From: Planctomycetota bacterium
GTDB taxonomy: Bacteria; Planctomycetota; UBA1135; GCA-002748355
NCBI GenBank assembly: GCA_020638795.1
Contig: JACKHW010000001.1
Span: 434,001-498,000 of the forward strand
Direction: 5' to 3'
DNA: 64,000 bases
The notes under the pieces were generated by a model that made no database searches, was not told the origin of the DNA, and saw nothing but the letters and a program-made list of their open reading frames with translations. Shown here piece after piece: positions 15,479 through 22,739 of this stretch; position 1 is the first letter of the stretch; every line of letters begins with the position of its first letter. A program made the position numbers and the translations under genes.

Positions 15479-16852
15479 ATGGATGTCATCAAGAACCGTT
15501 TTGCTTCCGGAGTCCTCGCGGGACTCCTGCTCGGTGCAGGGATCGGTTGGATCGCGTTCGGTTCGCCCGTGGTCGGCACTGGGCGAGCCGAGTTGCTCGA
15601 CACGGAATCCGTGAGCCGCATTGCCGAACTCGAAGGGGAACTCGCGCAATTGCGACAGCGCGTGATCGAGCAGGGGGATGTGCGCAATGTCGAACGTGGT
15701 GCGGACGGATCTGCGCCTGCAGAACCGGCGAGCGTCGAGACCACGAAGCGAGTCTCGCGAGATGCGATCGACGCATTCTTGCTCGCGGAACTCGATCGAC
15801 TGCTTGCCGGAGATGCGATTCGACTGCGTTTTGCCGGGGACCGGAAAGGGCTCTTCGAGTTCCTCGTCACGACTTGGCTGGCGGCTGGTCGTCCCGAACT
15901 CGCGTGCTCGGTCGTGCTCGCGTGTGCCGGCGAGCTCGACGTCTGGAAGGAAGCGCTCGCGGCCGGCGAAGCCTTGCTCGCCGCAGGTAATCGCACGCTG
16001 GCGACCGAAGCGTTCCTGCTCGTCTTTGCGCGGGAGCCCTACCGCGTGATGAACCACCTGCGTGATCTCGCTCCGGATCGCGCGCTTGCGATGCTCGATG
16101 ACCCGAGCCTGAAGGACCAGATCGCGTTCATGCCGCGGATCTACGGACGGATCCGTATGCTCGCCGCGCTCGGTCGAACCGACGACGTGATCGCCTACGT
16201 CGACGATCTCTCGCGGCGGGGCGATCTGCCTCGAGATTCGTGGCGCGACATCGTCGAAGCTGCGCCTTCCTTTGCGGAGAGTCGCTTGCGCGCGTTGATC
16301 GAGAGCGGCCCTGCGGACGATCGTCCTTGGTACGAGCTGCGGCTCGTCGACGCGATCGACGCACAGGGGCGCACGGCCGAGGCGACTGCAATCGTCGAGA
16401 AGAAGCTCGCGCAGGGCTTCGATACCCTTTGGCTCGACTCGTTGATCAAGATCGCTCCCGAGAAAGCGCTTCGGTATCTCGAAGATCGATCACGGCAGAT
16501 GCCAGGCGACGCGCTGACCTTGAACTACTACGCCAAAGAGCTCGCCAGTGCGGGTCGGCGAGCGGAGGCGTTCGCGACGTACGAGAAGTCGCTCGCGGTG
16601 CGCTTCGAGAGTGGGATCGCGTCGAGGCTCCTCGAAATCGATGCCGTGCGTGCAGCGACGGTGCTGTCGCCGCTCGTGCAACGGGACGACGAAGCGCTCG
16701 GCAACATCGGCGATGCGCTCTGGGAGGCTGGACACCCCGCGCTCGCGCGCAGCTATTGGGAGCATGCGTTGCGCGTCGATCCGAGTGATCGCGAGTGGAA
16801 GCGCAAGCTCGATCGCGTTCGGGCGGGGGCCGATCCGTTCGACGATCAATAG
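15479..16852 (+). CDS. Membrane-anchored TPR-like protein
   Basis: A 457-residue protein with one N-terminal membrane segment (about 9-28, FASGVLAGLLLGAGIGWIAF), a short coiled-coil stretch (RIAELEGELAQLRQRVIEQ), then a long all-helical region of degenerate tetratricopeptide-like repeats. The best repeats are near the C-terminus, for example NYYAKELASAGRRAEAFATY and GNIGDALWEAGHPALARSYW. It probably acts as an extracytoplasmic scaffold. I do not recognise a specific family and its neighbours give no clue; it appears to be transcribed alone. Confidence 0.65.
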   Translation: MDVIKNRFASGVLAGLLLGAGIGWIAFGSPVVGTGRAELLDTESVSRIAELEGELAQLRQRVIEQGDVRNVERGADGSAPAEPASVETTKRVSRDAIDAFLLAELDRLLAGDAIRLRFAGDRKGLFEFLVTTWLAAGRPELACSVVLACAGELDVWKEALAAGEALLAAGNRTLATEAFLLVFAREPYRVMNHLRDLAPDRALAMLDDPSLKDQIAFMPRIYGRIRMLAALGRTDDVIAYVDDLSRRGDLPRDSWRDIVEAAPSFAESRLRALIESGPADDRPWYELRLVDAIDAQGRTAEATAIVEKKLAQGFDTLWLDSLIKIAPEKALRYLEDRSRQMPGDALTLNYYAKELASAGRRAEAFATYEKSLAVRFESGIASRLLEIDAVRAATVLSPLVQRDDEALGNIGDALWEAGHPALARSYWEHALRVDPSDREWKRKLDRVRAGADPFDDQ

Positions 16853-16997
16853 CAGCGCGTCTTCGTCGCGTGTCTCACAGCGCGCTCGCCGTCGAAACTC
16901 GGACATCGTGCGTTGGGACACGGCTTGATGATGCCCTCGACGTTCGCGTCGAACTCGTGCGCTGGCCCTGCAGAGATTGTCCGTTAACCTAGCAGCG

Positions 16998-17690
16998 ATG
17001 GTTCCGAAGCAGCTCGAGCCCCGCTACCTGATCGAGACGATGGAACGTCTCGTCAGGCGGATCGAGGAGCGCTTCCCGAACGCGATCCTCGTCCACACGG
17101 CCGAGGCGGTGCTCGATACGGCGCGCCGAGCGCGAGATCGAACGATCGCGTTCTCACGACCGATCTGGTGGCTTCGCTTGCCGATCTTCGTGTTGATCGT
17201 GTCGCTGCCGACCATCCTGATCTACGAACTCGTCGTGCTCGATCTGAGCTTCGTTCCGTCGAGCCTGTCGGAGTTGATTTCGTTCTTCCAGGCCTCGGTC
17301 GAGAGTCTCGTGTTCATCGGGATCGGAATCGCCTTCCTGATGACGCTCGAGACGCGCTTCAAGCGACGGCGCGCGCTCGCGGCGGTTCACGAACTTCGCG
17401 AACTCGCGCACATCATCGACATGCACCAGCTCGACAAAGATCCCGCCTACGTGATGGAAGCGGCGACGTCGACGCCGAGTTCTCCCGCGCGCACGATGAC
17501 CGCGTTCGAGCTCAACCGCTACCTGGACTACTGCAGCGAACTCCTGGCCCTGATCGGCAAGGTCGCCGCGATCTACGGTCAGCGAATGGCCGACCCGGTA
17601 GCCCTCGAAGCCGTCGACCAAGTCGAGAACCTCACGACCAGCCTCTCCCGCAAGATCTGGCAGAAGCTGATGATCCTCGACAACGACTGA
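16998..17690 (+). CDS. Two-TM membrane protein of unknown function
   Basis: The 230-residue product has an amphipathic N-terminal region (LIETMERLVRRIEERF), two membrane segments (around residues 60-80, IFVLIVSLPTILIYELVVL, and ~100-120, VFIGIGIAFLMTLETRF), and a cytosolic helical tail. The tail resembles small conserved bacterial membrane proteins of unknown role (ELRELAHIIDMHQL ... LNRYLDYCSELLALIGK). An in-frame TTG at 16977 would add seven residues; I chose ATG 16998. It is convergent with gdhA and followed at once by a large hairpin. Confidence 0.7.
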   Translation: MVPKQLEPRYLIETMERLVRRIEERFPNAILVHTAEAVLDTARRARDRTIAFSRPIWWLRLPIFVLIVSLPTILIYELVVLDLSFVPSSLSELISFFQASVESLVFIGIGIAFLMTLETRFKRRRALAAVHELRELAHIIDMHQLDKDPAYVMEAATSTPSSPARTMTAFELNRYLDYCSELLALIGKVAAIYGQRMADPVALEAVDQVENLTTSLSRKIWQKLMILDND

Positions 17691-17693
17691 GCA

Positions 17694-17750
17694 AAAGGTG
17701 CCAGGGTCGATTCACGCGCGAAAGTGGCGTGTTTCGACCCTGGCACCTTT
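17694..17750. terminator. Bidirectional terminator: perfect 17-bp inverted repeat
   Basis: AAAGGTGCCAGGGTCGA (17694-17710) is perfectly complementary to TCGACCCTGGCACCTTT (17734-17750), with inner arms CACGC/GCGTG in the loop. It fills the gap between convergent genes ending at 17690 and 17759, and A-runs and T-runs at its ends let it work on both strands. The GGTGCCAGGGTC core is unusually regular and may be a dispersed repeat. Confidence 0.8.
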
Positions 17751-17758
17751 CGTGCGCT

Positions 17759-19024
17759 TCAGGCGTACAGGCCGCGGAGCTTGTAGACGTGGGCTACGCG
17801 TTCGATGGCGAGCATGTAGCTCGCGGTGCGGGCGGAGACCGACTCGCGGTCGGCTAGGCCGCAGACGGACTGGAAGGCGTCGACCATGATCTTTTCGAGG
17901 CGCTCGTTGACGTCGCGTTCGTCCCAGTAGTAGCCGAGACGGTTCTGGACCCACTCGAAGTAGGAGACCGTGACGCCGCCGGCGTTGGCGAGGATGTCGG
18001 GGCAGACGAAGATGCCGCGCTCGTCGAGGATGGCTTCGGCTGACGGCGTCATCGGGCCGTTCGCGCCTTCGACGATGACGGTGGCCTTGACGTCGTGCGC
18101 GTTCTTCTGCGTGATCACGTTCTCGAGCGCCGCGGGGACGAGGACGTCCACGTCGAGGGTCAGGACCGCGTCGCCATCGATATGGTCGCCGCACGTCAGG
18201 CCTTCGAGCGTGCGGTGTTCTCTGAGGTGTGCACTGACGACGGACATGTCGAGGCCGTCGTCGTTGTAGAGCGCCCCGGAGATGTCGCTGATCGCGCACA
18301 CCTTGATACCCAGGGCGTGCAGGGACTCGGCGGAGACGCCGCCGACGTTTCCGGCGCCTTGGACCGCTGCCTTGCACTGCTTCGGGTCGAGACCCATGCG
18401 ATACAGTGATTCGCGCGTCATCAGGCCGACGCCGTAGCCGGTCGCGCGCACGCGTCCGTGGCTACCGCCGAGCTCGATCGGCTTGCCCGTGACGACCCCC
18501 GGTTGGGACTGGCGCATGTGCATGGAATAGGTATCCATCATCCACGCCATGATCTGCGGGTTGGTGTTGACGTCGGGCGCGGGCACGTCGCGATCCGGAC
18601 CGATCAGGTCCATGATCGACGCCATGTAGCGACGCGTCAGTCGTTCCAACTCGACCTGAGTCATCTTCCCGGGGTCGCAGATGACGCCGCCCTTCGCACC
18701 GCCGAACGGCACGTTGACGACCGCGCACTTCCAGGTCATCCACGCCGCGAGTGCACGCACTTCATCGAGCGTGACGTTGCGATCGAAGCGCACTCCGCCC
18801 TTGCCCGGCCCACGCGCGACCGAATGTTGGACGCGATACCCGGTGAAGACCTTGATCGACCGGTCCTCCATCTGCACGGGGATGGCGACGATGATCTCGC
18901 GGTCCGGGCGCTCGAGGATCTGATAGAGACCCGGGTCGAGGTCGAGCCTTTTCGCGGCAATGTCGAAGCGATGCAGCATCGCCTCGAGGGGATTCGTTTC
19001 GCTGTTCTGCAGCTCTCGATTCAT
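17759..19024 (-). CDS. Glu/Leu/Phe/Val dehydrogenase, probably glutamate dehydrogenase
   Basis: The 421-residue enzyme has the dehydrogenase catalytic region GPGKGGVRFDRNVTLDEV and PFGGAKGGV with the active-site lysines, the proton-relay Asp in DVPAPDVNT, and a Rossmann NAD(P) loop, AAVQGAGNVGG. It interconverts glutamate and 2-oxoglutarate with ammonia in the cytosol. Substrate preference within the Glu/Leu/Phe/Val family cannot be proved from motifs alone; length and motifs fit the GdhA/GudB type best. An in-frame TTG 15 nt upstream exists, but ATG 19024 (MNRELQ) is preferred. Confidence 0.92.
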   Translation of the reverse strand: MNRELQNSETNPLEAMLHRFDIAAKRLDLDPGLYQILERPDREIIVAIPVQMEDRSIKVFTGYRVQHSVARGPGKGGVRFDRNVTLDEVRALAAWMTWKCAVVNVPFGGAKGGVICDPGKMTQVELERLTRRYMASIMDLIGPDRDVPAPDVNTNPQIMAWMMDTYSMHMRQSQPGVVTGKPIELGGSHGRVRATGYGVGLMTRESLYRMGLDPKQCKAAVQGAGNVGGVSAESLHALGIKVCAISDISGALYNDDGLDMSVVSAHLREHRTLEGLTCGDHIDGDAVLTLDVDVLVPAALENVITQKNAHDVKATVIVEGANGPMTPSAEAILDERGIFVCPDILANAGGVTVSYFEWVQNRLGYYWDERDVNERLEKIMVDAFQSVCGLADRESVSARTASYMLAIERVAHVYKLRGLYA

Positions 19025-19331
19025 CGATGTCCGTGCCAACCTCGGGTTGGATGCGTGGATGCCATGTCGAGCAGTGCGTCCCTAGCGGAGGCCTCCGTCG
19101 GTCTTCTCAGAAGCGAAGCTCGCAGTGCAGCTTTCGTGGCGCGGTTGCGGGATCGCTTCTAGGATCGACATCGGCGGTTCGTCGAGGCGCGGAGCAGGCC
19201 TGGCTTCGGGGGTTATCGCGTTCGCCGTACGGCTTCGCCCTGTCGTGAGACTCTTGGAAAGCGCCAGACTCTACGCATCGTTTCGCAAGCTCACAAGCGT
19301 GCACGATCGACGCATCCACATCGTTTCGGCG
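19025..19331. other. 307-bp divergent intergenic region
   Basis: It lies between gdhA (minus) and the LPS-kinase-like gene (plus). The plus-strand frame is open through most of it, so a longer N-terminus for the kinase-like gene is possible, with GTG 19299 the next candidate. I see no hairpin or repeat. It should hold promoters for both genes. Confidence 0.4.
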
Positions 19332-20207
19332 ATGCGTCCCGGCTCCGCCGAAGCGACCTTGGCGCAAATCGCCGCCGCGCTCGGGGGCGCGTCGATCGAA
19401 ACGGTCCGTCCGGAGCGCCTCGTGAACGGCCGTATCGGCACGCTGGTGCGGGAGACGCCGGGCCGCAGGACGTTCCGCGTCGAACCGACGCGGGGCGGCG
19501 AAGGCGCGGTCCTCGTCAAGCAATACGACCCGGGCGCCGGTAGGAGGGGAAAGATCGCGCGGTGGGCCGCGCCAGCCAGAATCGAGTGCCAACGACTACT
19601 CGAACTCGCAGACGGCGGGATGCCCGTGCCGCGTCTGCTCTTCGGTTGTTGGAGTCGCCTCGGTGGGTTCGGACCGGGAGCTACGATCCAGGCGGCTCTG
19701 CCGGGCGACGGCCTCGACGAAGTCTTCCCGCGAGCGCAAAGCGTCGCCCGTGCGCAGTGTGCGCTCGAGGCTCTTCTACCGCTCGTATGTGAGTTGCACG
19801 GCGCCGGATACGTCCACCGGGATCTCTATCTCGGTCACGTCCTCGGGCGTCTGGACGACTCTGGCGAGATTCGAATCCACGGGCTCGTCGACGTCGCGCG
19901 TGCCACGACGAGGCACGGATGGGGCCAACGCCTGCGGGTCAAGGACCTGGCAGCCCTGTGCGTCTCGCTCGCGCCGTGGGTCGAGAATCGCGTTCTCGTG
20001 CGCGGCTTCGTCAGCTATTGCGACGGTTCGGTGTTGCCGCCGCGCTGGTGCAGTCGGAGCGGGAAGCGACGCCTGCTCACGGCGATCCTCGCGCGCGCCG
20101 ATCGGATGCGTCGCCATCGGCCGCGCTTCGATCCGGCGGTCCTCACTGCGATTGCCCCGTCTTCGTTCCGCGACTCGACACACACGCGGCCGAGCCCGCC
20201 GTCGTAA
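19332..20207 (+). CDS. Lipopolysaccharide-kinase-like protein (Kdo/WaaP/InaA superfamily)
   Basis: The 291-residue product has a small kinase-like fold: a Lys in GAVLVKQYDPGAGRRGKIAR, a helix pair (ARIECQRLLELADGGMPVP), and the catalytic loop GAGYVHRDLYLGHVL, close to the HRDLYLxHxL loop of lipopolysaccharide core kinases. Family members phosphorylate sugars in the LPS inner core at the cytosolic membrane face. Together with the heptosyltransferase-like gene at 25753 it suggests an LPS-type envelope. The start is uncertain (ATG 19332 chosen). The C-terminal ~20 residues are Pro/Arg/Ser-rich and unconserved in appearance. Confidence 0.75.
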   Translation: MRPGSAEATLAQIAAALGGASIETVRPERLVNGRIGTLVRETPGRRTFRVEPTRGGEGAVLVKQYDPGAGRRGKIARWAAPARIECQRLLELADGGMPVPRLLFGCWSRLGGFGPGATIQAALPGDGLDEVFPRAQSVARAQCALEALLPLVCELHGAGYVHRDLYLGHVLGRLDDSGEIRIHGLVDVARATTRHGWGQRLRVKDLAALCVSLAPWVENRVLVRGFVSYCDGSVLPPRWCSRSGKRRLLTAILARADRMRRHRPRFDPAVLTAIAPSSFRDSTHTRPSPPS

Positions 20208-20627
20208 GCGAGAAACGCATCGAACGTTCGCGCTCGTGCTCTCGGCGGTCGAGTTCGCGCGAGCGCGACGGGGAAACGAGCGCCGCGGCGCGCGAGTCCT
20301 GTCGTTCGTGCGTAGACGTGACGCGGACGACTCGGATCGGGCCTCCTCGCGCAGTCGCCCGAGCGGCACGAGCCGCCTTGCGGAGTCGTTTTGTCAGATA
20401 TCGGCTCAGGCGGCTGATACCGTGGGAGCATGGCTGGAACGAGGATCGCTCTTACCTTGCTGCCGAGGCACCCACGTGAGATCGCGTCGACGTCACCTCA
20501 TGCGCGTGCGTCGACTGCGCGCGAGCACGGATCGCCCGAAATCTTTGCACGAGCCCACCCGTCCCGGCTGGCCGCGTCGCGCAGGCTCGCTGCGCCGAGG
20601 CCTCGCCGCAGAGTTTGCGGCAGCGGC
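20208..20627. other. 420 bp without a recognisable gene
   Basis: Frames open on both strands are arginine- and serine-rich and look like background of GC-rich DNA. No domain, hairpin with T-run or tRNA-like sequence is visible. The plus frame of the next gene remains open back to ~20430, but the extra residues lack any pattern, whereas a clean signal peptide starts at 20628. Confidence 0.4.
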
Positions 20628-22688
20628 ATGACGCGGGCGCTCGCATTCGCGCTCGTCGGTGCACTCGCGGTCGCGCAGTCGGTCGATCGGCGTCAGTCTG
20701 TCGCCGAGCTCCTCGGGCGCGCGGACGAGCAGGCGTATCGCGCTGCGAAAGAGCAATGGCGATCCGAACAGGACCCGATGTTGCGCGCAGCCTTGTTGCG
20801 GCACGGATTGCGGTTGGCGGCGACGGACGATCGCGAAGTGCTCGGTGTCCTCGAGCGCGAGACCGTGCCGGAGACGCGTTTCGTCGCCGCGCGCTGGTTC
20901 TTGGAGCATCACGGCAAGGCCGGTCTCGAGCTTCTCGAGTCCCTGCGTGCCGAGACCAAAGGGCCGCAGCTCGCGGTCGTGGTGCTCGCCGCGTGTGCTC
21001 CGGCGAGTTCGTCCAGTCCGGCCGGCAAGCACTTCGAAGAACGCTTCGATCTCGAGCCGCCGACACGGCAGCTCGAAGTGCTCGCACTGCTCGCGTCGCC
21101 ATGGCTCCGACACGCGCCCGGTGAAGCGGACGAAGCGCCCGTGCGCAAGCTACGTTCCGAACTGGCCGAAACGGCGAAGTGGCCCGCACTGCGTGGCGAA
21201 GCGCTCCGCCAGCTCGCCGCGAGCAACGACCCGAAGGCGAAGACCATCGCGCGCCGCCTCGCCGGAAAGGCTCTCGACCCGAGGCTCGCGCAGGCCGTGT
21301 TCGTCGCGTTGACGACCGAGATCGTGCCGAGCGATCTCGACTCGCTCGGGCCGCTCGTCGAGCTTCGCGGATCGGGCGTCGCGCCGCTCGCGCGCGACTT
21401 CGCCGCCAGCCACGCGAAGGACGAGACGGTCGTGAGCTGGGCGCTCACGGGCGGAAAGAGCGCCAAATCGGATGGATCTCGCTTGCTCGCACTCCGCATC
21501 CTCGAGAACGTCGCTCGCTCGGGCGATCGTGCTGCGGGGGCGGCGAAGGACGCCCTCGTCGAACTCGTTCAGGACGACAGCGATGAGGTTGCGCGACGTG
21601 CGGTCGCCGTGCTCGCGGAGCTGGGTGACGAGCGCGTGCGCCCGATTCTCGAGAAACATCTGAGAAGCGGTTCGGTCGATCGTCGTCTCGACGCGCTCGA
21701 AGGGCTCGCGCGCATGCGCACGGACGCTGCGTTCGACAGCGTACTCCTCGAGCTCGCGGGCGATGGCCCGACTGAGATTCGCCTGCTCGCGATCCGCACG
21801 GCCGCGCGTCGGGGCAATCGCGACTTCCTGCCGATGCTTCCTCAACTCCTGGGGCACACGGATTGGCGCGTCGTCTCGGCGGGCCTCGAGCTCGCTCGTC
21901 GCGTCCGCGACGCATCGAGCATTCCGATGTTGGTGTCGCTCCTAGATCGGTCGAAGGGACGCATCGCTGCCGAGACGAAGAGCACGCTCAAGAGCCTGAC
22001 AAGGCTGTACTTCGCAGACGCCGCGCGGTGGAAGAGTTGGTGGAAACGCGATGGAGCGACCTTCCAGCTCCCGCCGCCGGAGGCCGACACGACCGGGCCG
22101 CAGACCGTGACGACCGAGCAGGTCGATGGTGGAGCGGTGCTCGGTGGCGAGGGTGGCGGCACCACTGCGAGTTTCTATGGCATCCCGGTCGAGTCGCGCA
22201 GCGTCGCGTTCTGCCTCGACGTGAGCGGGAGCATGAACGAACTCGTCGGCACGGGTGTGTCGCGTTTGTCGATCGCGAAACATGCGCTGCTCCGCTCGCT
22301 CGAGCGCGTTCCGAAGGGCACCAAGGTCCACGTCATCTTCTTCGACGCGGAGATCCACCGCTTCCAGAAGCGCGCGACCACCATCGACCCGAAGAAGTTG
22401 GAAGCCGTCCAGGCCTTCATCGATTCGCAGCGGCCTCTCGGTGAGACGAATATCTACGGCGCGCTCGATGCGGCTCTCGAGGACTCGGCTGTCGACACGA
22501 TCTATCTCCTGAGCGACGGCGAACCGAGCGCTGGCGAGATCACCGACGTCCGCGAACTCGGTGACGAGATCCTGCGCATCAACAGGCGCAGAAGCGTGAT
22601 CTTCCACGGCATCGCCATCGGAACCCCGAGTGCGTTGCTCGAACGTCTGTCCCGCGAGAGTGGCGGCGACTACGTGCTCCAGAAGTAA
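20628..22688 (+). CDS. Exported HEAT-repeat protein with C-terminal von Willebrand A domain
   Basis: The 686-residue protein has a short signal peptide (MTRALAFALVGALAVAQS), a long alpha-helical region of HEAT-like repeats (~50-480; for instance DEVARRAVAVLAELGDERV and RLDALEGLARMRTDAAF), a Gly/Thr linker, and a vWA domain (~520-686). The vWA domain keeps the metal-ion (MIDAS) motif: DVSGSMNEL, the Thr in GETNIYGAL, and LLSDGEPSAG. vWA domains bind proteins through a metal ion; HEAT arrays are scaffolds. The function is unknown; a periplasmic adhesion or assembly role is inference. ATG 20628 was chosen for the signal peptide. Confidence 0.8.
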   Translation: MTRALAFALVGALAVAQSVDRRQSVAELLGRADEQAYRAAKEQWRSEQDPMLRAALLRHGLRLAATDDREVLGVLERETVPETRFVAARWFLEHHGKAGLELLESLRAETKGPQLAVVVLAACAPASSSSPAGKHFEERFDLEPPTRQLEVLALLASPWLRHAPGEADEAPVRKLRSELAETAKWPALRGEALRQLAASNDPKAKTIARRLAGKALDPRLAQAVFVALTTEIVPSDLDSLGPLVELRGSGVAPLARDFAASHAKDETVVSWALTGGKSAKSDGSRLLALRILENVARSGDRAAGAAKDALVELVQDDSDEVARRAVAVLAELGDERVRPILEKHLRSGSVDRRLDALEGLARMRTDAAFDSVLLELAGDGPTEIRLLAIRTAARRGNRDFLPMLPQLLGHTDWRVVSAGLELARRVRDASSIPMLVSLLDRSKGRIAAETKSTLKSLTRLYFADAARWKSWWKRDGATFQLPPPEADTTGPQTVTTEQVDGGAVLGGEGGGTTASFYGIPVESRSVAFCLDVSGSMNELVGTGVSRLSIAKHALLRSLERVPKGTKVHVIFFDAEIHRFQKRATTIDPKKLEAVQAFIDSQRPLGETNIYGALDAALEDSAVDTIYLLSDGEPSAGEITDVRELGDEILRINRRRSVIFHGIAIGTPSALLERLSRESGGDYVLQK

Positions 22689-22703
22689 CGCGCGACACGT
22701 GCC

Positions 22704-22732
22704 GCTCGGTCGCGCCAACGCGCGAACCGAGC
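22704..22732. terminator. Hairpin between convergent vWA and tex genes
   Basis: GCTCGGT (22704-22710) pairs with ACCGAGC (22726-22732), with further GCG/CGC pairing inside the loop. It lies in the 51-nt gap between genes that end at 22688 and 22740. It has no T-run, so it would need Rho or act as an RNA 3'-end stabiliser. Confidence 0.4.
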
Positions 22733-22739
22733 GCGTGCG

